A stretch of 64,000 bases of DNA from Novosphingobium barchaimii LL02 (GTDB lineage: Bacteria > Pseudomonadota > Alphaproteobacteria > Sphingomonadales > Sphingomonadaceae): assembly GCF_001046635.1 (NCBI RefSeq), contig NZ_KQ130457.1, positions 5,641-69,640 on the forward strand, in the 5' to 3' direction. The stretch's first letter is position 1. Every line of letters begins with the position of its first letter. This document shows positions 51,567-60,471 of this stretch, piece after piece. A program made the position numbers and the translations under genes. The notes beneath the pieces were generated by a model. It saw nothing but the letters and a program-made list of their open reading frames with translations, did no database searches and was not told where the DNA came from.

Positions 51567-52763
51567 TCAGAATCCCGGCGGGCCCATGCGACGGCGGCCG
51601 CTGGATGCCGTATCGCCCGATGCCTCTCCGATGACCACGTTCTCGCCTTCCCTGAGGCCGGAGACGACCTCCACGTTGACGTTGTTATTTAGGCCGATCC
51701 TGATCTGGCGGTTCTCGATCGTGCCTTCCTCGGTCTTCACGCGCACCGTGTAGCTGCCGTCCTTGCCCTTGGCGCCGAGGGCGGTCGCCGGGATCGACAA
51801 GGCATTGGCGCGGCGATCCAGCACGATGGAAACCTTCGCGGTCATCAGCGCACGCAGGCGGCCGTCGGTATTGGGCACTTCGAACAGGGCGTTGTAGTAG
51901 ATCGCCGTGGAGGTGCTGCTGGTGGAGGAACTGCTGGAACTGGAGCTGACTTCGTCGACGATGGACTCCGGCGCCGGTTCGATCAGGCGCAACTTGGCTT
52001 CATAGCGCTTGTCCGGGTCGCCCAGGATGGTGAAGTAGACCGGCAGGCCGGGCTTCACGTTGATGACGTCGGCCTCGGACACTTCGGCCTTGATCGTCAT
52101 AACATCGAGCTTGGCGAGGACGACGATGGTCGGCGCGGACTGGTTGGCGTTGACCGTCTGGCCCTGCTTGCTGACCACCGCGACGATCACGCCGTCCATC
52201 GGCGCGGTGATCTTGGTATAGCCCAGCTGCACCTGCGCGGTATCTACACTCACCCCGGCCGCCCGGATCTGCGCCCGCAGCGCATCGTAGCTGGCCTGCG
52301 CGGATTGCAGGGTTGCGCGGGCCGCCTCGAAGTCCTGCTGCGAGGTCGCCTCGCCCGATCCCAGCGCCTGCTGGCGGCGGAAGGCGAGCTGGGCCTGTGC
52401 CAGCGTCGCCTTTGCGCCGGCGAGCTGGGCCTGCGTGTTGGCGAGGTCGGCCCTGGCGGTCTCCAGGCTGTTGGTCTGGGTGCGCGGATCGATCAGGCCT
52501 ATCAGGTCGCCCTGATGGACCACGTCGCCCACAGCGACGTTGAGCTGGTCCAGCCGGCCGCCGACCTGCGCGCCCACACTGACCAGTTCCTTGGGCTCAA
52601 GCGTCCCTGTCGCCTCGACAGTATGCTCGATCGCGCCGCGCACGACCTTGGCGGTCGCGACGTCCGGCTCGGCCGGTGCAGACAGGAACAGCTTCCAGAC
52701 CAGCAGGAGGATACATGCGCCAAGAATGGCGCCGCCGATCACGATGCGACGAGTGGTGAACAT
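51567..52763 (-). CDS. macA: MacA-like periplasmic adaptor
   Basis: A membrane-fusion protein of 398 residues that links MacB to the outer-membrane channel. The N-terminal anchor is [20 protein letters not shown]. The lipoyl halves follow ([20 protein letters not shown] and [20 protein letters not shown]), around a coiled-coil hairpin ([20 protein letters not shown]). A serine-rich run ([13 protein letters not shown]-like) in the beta-barrel region is an unusual insertion. The ATG opens the operon, divergent from a CpxR-like regulator 124 bases away, which is its likely controller. Confidence 0.92.
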   Translation of the reverse strand: MFTTRRIVIGGAILGACILLLVWKLFLSAPAEPDVATAKVVRGAIEHTVEATGTLEPKELVSVGAQVGGRLDQLNVAVGDVVHQGDLIGLIDPRTQTNSLETARADLANTQAQLAGAKATLAQAQLAFRRQQALGSGEATSQQDFEAARATLQSAQASYDALRAQIRAAGVSVDTAQVQLGYTKITAPMDGVIVAVVSKQGQTVNANQSAPTIVVLAKLDVMTIKAEVSEADVINVKPGLPVYFTILGDPDKRYEAKLRLIEPAPESIVDEVSSSSSSSSTSSTSTAIYYNALFEVPNTDGRLRALMTAKVSIVLDRRANALSIPATALGAKGKDGSYTVRVKTEEGTIENRQIRIGLNNNVNVEVVSGLREGENVVIGEASGDTASSGRRRMGPPGF

Positions 52764-52887
52764 GGGCTCCGGTATGGCTTGTGGCTGGAAGGTTGTGGGT
52801 AAAGACTTCGACAGGGATTTGTAAAGTTTTCGTAAAGGTGGTCAGGCCGCGGCTGACAAGCGTGCGCTGCTGGGCCATCAGAGCGGG

Positions 52888-53583
52888 GTGGACGAGGATT
52901 CCAAACGCATCCTGTTGATCGACGACGATCACGAACTTGGCGCCATGCTGGGCGAATATCTCGAAAGCGAAGGCTTCCGCGTCGAGATCGTCTCTGATGG
53001 CGTACGGGGGCTGGCGCGCGCGCTTTCGGGCGAGCACGACGCGGTAGTGCTGGATATAATGCTGCCCGGCCTCAATGGCATCGACCTGCTGCGCGCGTTG
53101 CGGGAAAGCAATCAGTTGCCCGTCATCATGCTCTCCGCGCGCGGCGACGAGGTGGACAAGGTGATCGGGCTGGAACTGGGCGCGGACGATTACGTCGCCA
53201 AGCCCTGCTACCCCCGCGAGCTTGTCGCCCGACTACGCGCCAACTTGCGCCGGCAGCAGCCGGTCATCGTCCCTCAGCCGGCGACGATCTTGCTCGGCGG
53301 GCTGGAAGTGCAGGTCGCCGCGCGCAAGGCGCAGTGGCAAGGCGCCGGGGTGGAACTGACGGCGTCCGAATTCAACATCCTGCTCATCCTCGCCCGCGCC
53401 GGCGAGGCCGTGGCGACCAAGGATGAGATTTCGCTACGGGGCCTGGGCCGGGCGCGCCAGACGTATGATCGCAGCGTCGACGTCCACGTGAGCAACCTGC
53501 GTCAGAAGCTGGAAGCGGTCTCGCACGGGGCGGCAAGCGTCGAGACGGTGCGCGGGGTTGGCTACCGGCTGGGGGTTCGTTGA
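52888..53583 (+). CDS. OmpR-family response regulator (CpxR-like)
   Basis: A 231-residue response regulator from a GTG start. The receiver has IDDDHE (11-16), phospho-acceptor D56 in VVLDIMLPG and K105 in YVAKPCYPREL. The winged HTH C-terminal domain has LTASEFNILLILARAGEAV, SLRGLGRARQTYDRSVDVHV and SNLRQKLEAV, the CpxR/RstA pattern. It probably senses envelope stress through the kinase downstream (TGATG overlap) and controls the divergent MacAB operon; the latter is inferred from position. The 124-base gap before it shows no clear operator. Confidence 0.9.
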   Translation: MDEDSKRILLIDDDHELGAMLGEYLESEGFRVEIVSDGVRGLARALSGEHDAVVLDIMLPGLNGIDLLRALRESNQLPVIMLSARGDEVDKVIGLELGADDYVAKPCYPRELVARLRANLRRQQPVIVPQPATILLGGLEVQVAARKAQWQGAGVELTASEFNILLILARAGEAVATKDEISLRGLGRARQTYDRSVDVHVSNLRQKLEAVSHGAASVETVRGVGYRLGVR

Positions 53584-54896
53584 TGGGCCTGCGGATCGGG
53601 CGGTTGCTGGCTGGTCGGCGGTTGTTCTGGAAAATCCTTCTGGCGTTCCTGGTCACCTTCGTGGTGATGACCCAGGTGGTCTGGCTGCTGTTCGCCCTGC
53701 GCGGCGACCGCGAACCGCCCGAATTCCTGATGACCCGTCATATCGGCCCGCCCGTGCTGGAGGCAGCGGTGCAGGCGGTGGGCGGCGGCGGGCCGGCGCG
53801 CTACCGGGCAATGTTGGCGAACCTGCCTGAGGATTCGCGTCATCGGCTGGAGCTTGTGGCGGAAGGCACGCGCCCGGCCCGGCTCGGCGAGGGGTACGGG
53901 GTGCTGGAGCGCCGGGTGCGCGATCCGACGGGCGCGCGTTACCTGCTGCGCTTTCGCTACCACCGCGACGATTCGCCGGGGCTGCTCAACATCCCGCCTG
54001 AGCTGGTGTTGACGGGTGTGCTGGCAGGTCTGGTTTTCAGCGGGCTTCTGGCCTGGTATCTGCTAGCCCCGATCAACCACCTGCGGCGCGGGTTCGAACG
54101 CCTTGCCCGCGGCGAACTGGCAACGCGGGTGTCGCCGGCGATCGGCGCGCGGCGTGATGAAGTGGCGGACCTTGCCCATGAATTCGACCGCACGGCTCGG
54201 CTGATCGAACAACTGGTGCAGGGCCGTGACCGGCTGCTCCACGACGTTTCGCATGAACTGCGCTCACCACTGGCGCGCCTGCAACTGGCGATCGCACTTG
54301 CGCGGCAGACCCCGGCGCGGACCGAAAGCGCGATGGACCGCATGGAGCGCGAGGTCGAGCGTCTGGACGGGCTGGTTGGCGAACTGCTCACTCTGGCCCG
54401 AGCCGAAAACGAGCAGGACCCCGGTGACGACTATTTCGACCTTGTCGGCGTAGCGGCCAGCGTCATTGCCGATGCGTGCTATGAAGCGCAGCCCGCTGGC
54501 ATCGAGATCACTTTCGATGCGCCCGGGGAAGAGGATGAGGAGCGCCCGCCAGTACGCGGCAGTTCAGAACTGATGCGCCGGGCTATCGAGAACGTGGTGC
54601 GCAACGCACTGCGCTTTTCGCCGCCAAAGGGGCGAATCGAAGTGGGCTGTGTCTATCTGGCAGGGGAAGCGTCATTTCGCCTGTCGGTTGTCGACGAAGG
54701 ACCGGGGGTGCCGCCAGATCTGATCGACACGCTGTTCGAGCCGTTTGTGCGGGGAAAGGCAGATGGCCAGGGCCTTGGCCTTGGCCTCGCCATTGCATCG
54801 CGCGCGGTCGCCGCGCACAAGGGCCGCATAGTCGCGGCCAATCTGCCTGGGCAGGGGCTCAAGGTCGAGTTCGAAATCCCGGCCAAGGCGTTATGA
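53583..54896 (+). CDS. CpxA-like sensor histidine kinase
   Basis: An inner-membrane kinase of 437 residues: TM1 about 18-38, a periplasmic domain of about 100 residues, TM2 about 142-162, HAMP, then HisKA with H224 in LLHDVSHELRSPLARLQLAI. The ATPase domain has N-box IENVVRNALRFSP and G-boxes DEGPGVP and GLGLGLAIASRAVAAHKG. The ATG overlaps the regulator stop (TGATG). By its layout it senses periplasmic or envelope signals, which suits control of an efflux operon. Confidence 0.9.
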   Translation: MGLRIGRLLAGRRLFWKILLAFLVTFVVMTQVVWLLFALRGDREPPEFLMTRHIGPPVLEAAVQAVGGGGPARYRAMLANLPEDSRHRLELVAEGTRPARLGEGYGVLERRVRDPTGARYLLRFRYHRDDSPGLLNIPPELVLTGVLAGLVFSGLLAWYLLAPINHLRRGFERLARGELATRVSPAIGARRDEVADLAHEFDRTARLIEQLVQGRDRLLHDVSHELRSPLARLQLAIALARQTPARTESAMDRMEREVERLDGLVGELLTLARAENEQDPGDDYFDLVGVAASVIADACYEAQPAGIEITFDAPGEEDEERPPVRGSSELMRRAIENVVRNALRFSPPKGRIEVGCVYLAGEASFRLSVVDEGPGVPPDLIDTLFEPFVRGKADGQGLGLGLAIASRAVAAHKGRIVAANLPGQGLKVEFEIPAKAL

Positions 54897-54931
54897 CAGC
54901 GCGCCTGTTTCGATAGGCGCGCTTCAGGCGA

Positions 54932-55195
54932 TCAGTTAACCCGGCGCCTATGCTTGCCGCCGTACTTCTTGCCGCAGAAGTCGTCGAGTTCGCGCATTTC
55001 GCTGGCAGCGGCAGCAGCGATGGCCTGGCCGCAGGGAAGGCTGGTTTCGGATGCCGCGATACGGGCTTCCACGCGATCACGCAGTTCTTCCATATCCGCG
55101 CGCGAGAGCACGTTCTTTTCACGAAGGTAGCAGATCAGGCTCTGCAGAATGATCATTGCCTTGTCGCCGGTATCAACGTCACTATTCTCGATCAT
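54932..55195 (-). CDS. Small hypothetical protein, helical
   Basis: An 87-residue soluble protein, mostly helical (AMIILQSLICYLREKNVL, then RADMEELRDRVEARIAAS), with a basic tail (KKYGGKHRRR). It has two Cys but no metal motif. I do not recognise the family. It is convergent with the CpxA-like gene and follows the TetR gene on the same strand after a possible tiny ORF. Codon use is normal, so it is likely real. Confidence 0.55.
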   Translation of the reverse strand: MIENSDVDTGDKAMIILQSLICYLREKNVLSRADMEELRDRVEARIAASETSLPCGQAIAAAAASEMRELDDFCGKKYGGKHRRRVN

Positions 55196-55207
55196 CGGTT
55201 TAGCATC

Positions 55208-55363
55208 CTATAAAAGCGACCGTATTGCTCGGTCTTCAATGGCATCAGGATGATACGAACCGGCAAGAATGTCCAGAGCCCGCAAATACGCACGATTATG
55301 CCGTTTTGAGCCATTTTCCAGACTCGAATCGTGTTGCGGCGATAGTGCGGCCCATGCGCGCAA
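55208..55363 (-). CDS. Possible tiny ORF
   Basis: A 51-codon frame from a TTG (RAWAALSPQHDSSLENGSK, then AYLRALDILAGSYHPDAIED), ending 12 bases before the 87-residue gene, with which it could be co-transcribed. Its lower GC and lack of an ATG make it doubtful. It fills most of the gap after the TetR gene. Confidence 0.25.
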   Translation of the reverse strand: MRAWAALSPQHDSSLENGSKRHNRAYLRALDILAGSYHPDAIEDRAIRSLL

Positions 55364-55397
55364 CCCGTCGATGGATTCGCGGCGCAGGGCGGAATTT

Positions 55398-56012
55398 TCA
55401 GCGGCCCAGCGCGGCAATCTCCTGTCGCAGCAGCGAACGGACATAGCGGCGCAGCGTTTCATGTTCGCGGTAGGGATACAGTTCCATCCGTGCGACCATC
55501 CCCCACGAGATCGAAAGTATGAAATCCATCATCGTCGCACGCTGCTGCTTGGTTGTGCCGGGCGCGAGCGAAACCAGCGCGGCCTCGAGGCTGGTGTTAA
55601 GGCGTTCGTCGACCTTTCGATTGATATCCGCGATGATCGGGTTGCGGCCGACCTCGGCAAGCAGATCGCACATCAGCCGGCGGTCTTCCTTCGAGGGCTC
55701 CTCGATGGCGACGCGTTCGATCCAGTCGCGGATCGCCTTGCTGTCTCCGGCAGCCACTGCGGCCTCCAGAACCTCTTCCTGGAGCCAGCCTGAAAGGTCG
55801 GCCTCGCAGATGGCGGCGATGATCGCCTCCTTGTTCGCGAAATCCCTGTAAATCTGGCCCACGGCGATCCCGGAAGCGTTGGCGATCTGTGCCACGCCGG
55901 TTTGATGGAACCCTTTCTCGACAAAAAGGTTACGCGCTGTGAGGAGGAGGTGTTGTCGGCGGGCCGCCGACCGTGCGGCGCGCGGTCGATCGATAGTACC
56001 GTCGTTTGTCAT
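55398..56012 (-). CDS. TetR/AcrR family repressor of the RND operon
   Basis: A 204-residue repressor from the ATG at 56012, preceded by GGGAGAAGGA; the longer frame adds residues outside the family. The HTH reads LLLTARNLFVEKGFHQTGVA and ANASGIAVGQIYRDFANKE. The C-terminal ligand domain contains LMCDLLAEVGRNPIIADINR. It is divergent from the AcrAB-OMF operon with a perfect 18-base palindrome between them, so it almost certainly represses the pump and itself. Confidence 0.9.
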   Translation of the reverse strand: MTNDGTIDRPRAARSAARRQHLLLTARNLFVEKGFHQTGVAQIANASGIAVGQIYRDFANKEAIIAAICEADLSGWLQEEVLEAAVAAGDSKAIRDWIERVAIEEPSKEDRRLMCDLLAEVGRNPIIADINRKVDERLNTSLEAALVSLAPGTTKQQRATMMDFILSISWGMVARMELYPYREHETLRRYVRSLLRQEIAALGR

Positions 56013-56066
56013 TCCTTCTCCCGACTTGCAATAGATGCTGCGACGCAATAAAGAGCGCCCGAATCA

Positions 56067-56084
56067 TGAGTGAGCACTCACTCA
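56067..56084. promoter_or_regulatory. TetR operator of the RND pump
   Basis: TGAGTGAG and CTCACTCA form a perfect 8-base inverted repeat around CA, midway between the TetR gene and the adaptor gene. The sequence resembles operators of other efflux-linked TetR repressors. Confidence 0.75.
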
Positions 56085-56113
56085 CGCTTTAACTCTCTTG
56101 GCGGATAGACTCC

Positions 56114-57277
56114 ATGAAAAAGATCACCCCGGCCCTGGTGCTGCTTCTGTCCGCTTGTGGAGGGGGAGGCGAACAGGCCGCGCCCGCAGGTCCGCCCGAG
56201 GTCGGCGTGGTGACCGTGCGCGAGGAAGCGGTGGTCATCAGCACCGAACTTCCCGGCCGTACCAGCGCTTACGAGACTTCGGACGTGCGCCCGCAGGTCA
56301 ACGGGTTGATCCTCCAGCGCCTGTTCACCGAAGGCGACCAGGTCAGCGCCGGGCAGGCGCTTTATCGCATTGATCCCGCGCCTTACGAAGCACAGGTGGC
56401 AAGCGCCCGTGCGGCGCTGGGCCGCGCGCGCGCAGCGATCGCTTCCACTGCTGCCCTTTCGCGGCGTTATAACGAACTGGTCAAGATCAACGCGATTTCC
56501 CGCCAGGACGCCGAGAACGCCGCCGTCTCCGCCCAGCAGGCCCAAGCCGACGTCGCCGCCCAGCAGGCCGCGCTGCGTACCGCCCAGATCGATCTGGGCC
56601 GCACCACCGTTCGCGCGCCGATTTCGGGCCGCATCGGCCGTTCGACCTTCACGACCGGCGCTCTCGTGTCGGCTTCGCAGGCCGATGCACTGACCACTAT
56701 TCAGAAGATCGACCCGATCTTCGTCGACATCCAGCAGTCCAGCGCGGACGTTCTCAGGCTGCGCCAGCAGTTGCTCTCGGGTGAAATCTCGCGCGAGGGC
56801 GGCGCCGCGCGCGTTCGCCTGAAGCTGGAGGACGGCAGCGCCTACCCGCAGGAAGGTGTGCTCAAGTTCACCGACGTCAGCGTCGATCCCACCACCGGCA
56901 GCCAGGTCGTGCGGGCGCAGTTCCCCAATACCGGCGGCCTGCTGCTTCCCGGCATGTATGTGCGCGCCGAACTGGTCGAAGGCACCCGTAGCAAGGGCAT
57001 CCTGATCCCGCAGGTTGCCGTTACGCGCGACGAGAGGGGCGCCCCGACGGTGCTCGTCGTCGGCGCGCAGGGCAAGGTCGAGGGTCGCAAGATCACCGCA
57101 CCGCGCACGGTCGGCACCAACTGGCTGGTTACCGGCGGCCTGAAGGCCGGCGAAAAGGTCATCGTCGAAGGCGCTCAGAACGCGCGTCCCGGCGCGGCGG
57201 TAAAGGCCGTTCCGGCGCAGCAGGCAAAGCCCGGCGGCAACGCGCCGGCGGGCCAGCAGCCGAAGCAGGGGCAGTAA
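56114..57277 (+). CDS. RND efflux periplasmic adaptor (AcrA-like lipoprotein)
   Basis: A 387-residue membrane-fusion lipoprotein (MKKITPALVLLLSAC, Cys15). Adaptor landmarks are LPGRTSAYETSDVRPQVNG, GLILQRLFTEGDQVSAGQAL, the coiled-coil hairpin with ELVKINAISRQDAENAAVSA, APISGRIGRSTFTTGALV, and the barrel FPNTGGLLLPGMYVRAELVE. The C-terminal tail is Ala/Gly/Gln/Pro-rich. It bridges the inner-membrane pump and the outer-membrane channel encoded next. It is the first gene of the operon under the TetR palindrome. Confidence 0.93.
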   Translation: MKKITPALVLLLSACGGGGEQAAPAGPPEVGVVTVREEAVVISTELPGRTSAYETSDVRPQVNGLILQRLFTEGDQVSAGQALYRIDPAPYEAQVASARAALGRARAAIASTAALSRRYNELVKINAISRQDAENAAVSAQQAQADVAAQQAALRTAQIDLGRTTVRAPISGRIGRSTFTTGALVSASQADALTTIQKIDPIFVDIQQSSADVLRLRQQLLSGEISREGGAARVRLKLEDGSAYPQEGVLKFTDVSVDPTTGSQVVRAQFPNTGGLLLPGMYVRAELVEGTRSKGILIPQVAVTRDERGAPTVLVVGAQGKVEGRKITAPRTVGTNWLVTGGLKAGEKVIVEGAQNARPGAAVKAVPAQQAKPGGNAPAGQQPKQGQ

Positions 57278-57283
57278 CCCACC

Positions 57284-60200
57284 ATGTCCCGTTATTTCAT
57301 CGACCGGCCCATCTTCGCATGGGTCATCGCGATCGTGCTGATGATGTTCGGCGCGATTGCGATCCGCAGCTTGCCGATCTCACAGTTTCCCGAGATCGCG
57401 CCGCCCACGGTCACGATCAGCGCCACTTATCCGGGCGCCGATGCCGAAACGCTTGAGCGCACGACGACGCAGATCATCGAGCAGCAACTCAAGGGTATCG
57501 ACAACCTACGCTACTTCTCGGCTTCGTCCTCCTCGGCCGGCAACGCGACGATTACCCTGACCTTCGAGCAGGGCACCGACCCCGACATCGCGCAGGTTCA
57601 GGTGCAGAACAAGCTGCAGGCGGCGACTTCGCTGCTGCCGCAGGAAGTTCAACGCCAGGGCCTGCAGGTGCAGAAGTCCGCAGCGAGCTTCCTGCTCGTC
57701 ACCGCGCTTTATTCCGAGGACGGCAGCCACAACGCCAACGATCTCTCGGACTATATCGTCAGCCAGGTACAGGACCCCGTCAGCCGCATCAATGGCGTGG
57801 GCGAACTGCAGATCTTCGGCACCCAGTATGCGATGCGCATCTGGGTCGATCCGCTCAAGCTGCGCAGCTACAACCTGACGATCGCCGATATCAGCACCGC
57901 TGTCTCGGCCCAGAACGCACAGATTTCGGCAGGCCAGCTCGGCCAGCTTCCTTCGTCGAAGGAGCAGCAGCTCAACGTCACCGTGTCGGTTCAGTCGCGC
58001 CTGCAGACTCCTGAGGAATTCGGGAACATCCGCCTGCGCACCGGTCAGGGCGGCGCGGTCGTGCGCCTGCGCGATGTGGCGCGCGTCGAACTTGGCGCTG
58101 AAATCTACGGTTTCGATACGCAATTCAACGGCAAGAATTCGTCCGGTTTCGGTGTGAAGCTGGCCTCGGGCGCCAATGCCCTCGACACCGTGGATGCGGT
58201 GAAGGCCGAAGTGCAGAAGATCGCCAAGAACTTCCCTTCGGACGTCAAGGTCGCCTTCCCTTACGATTCCACTCCCTTCGTCCGCCTCTCGGTCGAGCAG
58301 GTGGTGCACACGCTGATCGAAGCAGTCGTGCTCGTGTTCCTTGTCATGTTCCTGTTCCTGCAGAACTGGCGCGCGACGATCATTCCAACAATTGCGGTTC
58401 CCGTGGTGCTGCTCGGCACATTCGGCGTGATGTCGATGCTGGGCTATTCTATCAACACATTGACCTTATTCGGCATGGTGCTGGCGATCGGTCTGCTGGT
58501 CGACGATGCCATCGTCGTGGTCGAGAACGTCGAACGCCTGATCCAGACGGAGCATCTGTCTCCCAAGGAAGCGGCGCGAAAATCCATGGACGAGATCAGC
58601 GGCGCACTGATCGGTATCGGCATGGTCCTTTCGGCAGTGTTCCTGCCGATGGCGTTCTTCGGCGGCTCCACCGGCGTCATCTATCGCCAGTTTTCGATCA
58701 CCATCGTGTCGTCGATGGCGCTGTCGGTGATGGTCGCGTTGATCCTCACTCCGGCGCTGTGCGCCACAATCCTCAAGCCCCATGATCCCAAGCAGGGGCA
58801 GGGCAACGGTCTGCTTGCCCGCTTCTTCCGCTGGTTCAACGACAAGTTCGACCGGGGAACGCAGAAGTACGAAAAGGGCGTCACCCGCACCGCGCGCAGC
58901 TGGAAGCGTTCGGGCCTGATCTACCTGGTTATCGTGGGCATCATGGGCCTGGTCTTCTCGCGCCTGCCCGGCGGCTTCCTGCCGGATGAGGATCAGGGTA
59001 TGATGATCGCGCTTGTCCAGGGCCCTCCGGGAGGCACGCTGCCCCGGACCCAGAAGGGGCTGGACGCGGTGCGCGACCACTTCCTCAAGGATGAGAAAGC
59101 CAACGTAGAATCCGTATTCACCATCAACGGCTTCTCCTTCAACGGCCAGGGCCAGAGTGCCGGCATGGCGTTCATCAAGCTCAAGGACTGGGCTGACCGC
59201 GGCGGAGCGGAAAATCGCGCCGCGGCGATCGCGGGCCGGTCCATGGGCACTTTCTCGAAGTACCGGGACGCGATGATCTTCGCACTGGTCCCGCCTGCCG
59301 TGCAGGAACTGGGCAATGCCACCGGTTTCGACCTGTGGCTGGTCGACGAGACCAACATGGGGCACGAAAAGCTGATTGCCGCGCGCAACCAGATGCTGGG
59401 AATGGCCGGCGGTGACAAGCGCGTCTCTCAGGTCCGCCCGGTCAGCCTCGAGGATGCGCCGCAGCTCGACATCAAGATCGATCAGGACAAGGCGAGCGCG
59501 CTCGGCCTCGATCTCAGTGCGATCAACTCGGAAATCTCAGCGGCCTGGGGCAGCGCCTATATCAACGACTTCCTCGATCGTGGCCGTACCAAGCGCGTCT
59601 ACCTTCAGGCTGACGAACCCTATCGCCAGACGCCCGAGGACCTCGAGAACTTCTATGTCCGGGGAACGAGCGGCGAGATGGCTCCCTTCGGCGCTTTCTC
59701 CTCGTTCTCCTGGAAGAACGCTCCGGTCATCCTGACGCGCTATAATGGCCGTCCTGCAGTTGAGCTGCAGGGTGCGCCGGGCCAAGGCCTGAGCACCGGC
59801 GGCGCGATGGCGGCGATCACCGAGATGCAGGCGAAACTGCCGCCGGGCACCGGTCTGGAATGGACAGGCCTGTCCTATGAAGAGCGGCTTTCCGGCGGTC
59901 AGGCGCCCATGCTCTACGCGTTGTCGCTGTTCATCGTGTTCCTGTGCCTTGCCGCACTGTACGAAAGCTGGTCGGTGCCGATCTCGGTGCTGCTGGTCGT
60001 GCCGCTGGGCGTCATCGGTGCGGTCACCGCTGCGTGGCTGACGGGTCTCAACAACGACATCTACCTGCAGGTGGGCCTGATCACGACGATCGGTGTCTCG
60101 GCCAAGAACGCGATCCTTATCGTCGAGTTCGCGGAGGAGCGCGTGCAGGCGGGCATGAACGCCTTCGATGCGGCGATGGAGGCAGCCAGGCTGCGTCTGC

Positions 60201-60469
60201 GCCCGATCCTAATGACCTCGCTGGCCTTCATCTTCGGCGTGTTGCCGCTGGCGATCTCCACCGGCGCGGGCGCCGGCGGCCAGAACGCCATCGGACGCGC
60301 CGTGGTGGGCGGCATGCTTTCCGCCACGGTCTTCGCGATCTTCTTCGTGCCGATGTTCTTCGTGGTCATCTGCCGCCTGTTCAAGCACGGGCAGACCGAT
60401 CGGCAGAAGCCCGCAGCCGAAGACACGCACCGCACTTCCGACGACGGCGTCGGGCCGCAGGGATTCTGA
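57284..60469 (+). CDS. RND multidrug efflux pump (AcrB/MexB-like, HAE1)
   Basis: A proton-driven inner-membrane trimeric pump of 1061 residues. It begins MSRYFIDRPIFAWVIAIVLM, as HAE1 pumps do. Proton relay Asp pair in GLLVDDAIVVVENVER; hydrophobic TM repeats after each porter domain; GFLPDEDQG and AKNAILIVEFAEE in the second half. Substrates are usually dyes, bile salts, solvents or antibiotics. It starts 6 bases after the adaptor and ends 2 bases before the channel gene. Full length and intact. Confidence 0.95.
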   Translation: MSRYFIDRPIFAWVIAIVLMMFGAIAIRSLPISQFPEIAPPTVTISATYPGADAETLERTTTQIIEQQLKGIDNLRYFSASSSSAGNATITLTFEQGTDPDIAQVQVQNKLQAATSLLPQEVQRQGLQVQKSAASFLLVTALYSEDGSHNANDLSDYIVSQVQDPVSRINGVGELQIFGTQYAMRIWVDPLKLRSYNLTIADISTAVSAQNAQISAGQLGQLPSSKEQQLNVTVSVQSRLQTPEEFGNIRLRTGQGGAVVRLRDVARVELGAEIYGFDTQFNGKNSSGFGVKLASGANALDTVDAVKAEVQKIAKNFPSDVKVAFPYDSTPFVRLSVEQVVHTLIEAVVLVFLVMFLFLQNWRATIIPTIAVPVVLLGTFGVMSMLGYSINTLTLFGMVLAIGLLVDDAIVVVENVERLIQTEHLSPKEAARKSMDEISGALIGIGMVLSAVFLPMAFFGGSTGVIYRQFSITIVSSMALSVMVALILTPALCATILKPHDPKQGQGNGLLARFFRWFNDKFDRGTQKYEKGVTRTARSWKRSGLIYLVIVGIMGLVFSRLPGGFLPDEDQGMMIALVQGPPGGTLPRTQKGLDAVRDHFLKDEKANVESVFTINGFSFNGQGQSAGMAFIKLKDWADRGGAENRAAAIAGRSMGTFSKYRDAMIFALVPPAVQELGNATGFDLWLVDETNMGHEKLIAARNQMLGMAGGDKRVSQVRPVSLEDAPQLDIKIDQDKASALGLDLSAINSEISAAWGSAYINDFLDRGRTKRVYLQADEPYRQTPEDLENFYVRGTSGEMAPFGAFSSFSWKNAPVILTRYNGRPAVELQGAPGQGLSTGGAMAAITEMQAKLPPGTGLEWTGLSYEERLSGGQAPMLYALSLFIVFLCLAALYESWSVPISVLLVVPLGVIGAVTAAWLTGLNNDIYLQVGLITTIGVSAKNAILIVEFAEERVQAGMNAFDAAMEAARLRLRPILMTSLAFIFGVLPLAISTGAGAGGQNAIGRAVVGGMLSATVFAIFFVPMFFVVICRLFKHGQTDRQKPAAEDTHRTSDDGVGPQGF

Positions 60470-60471
60470 AC

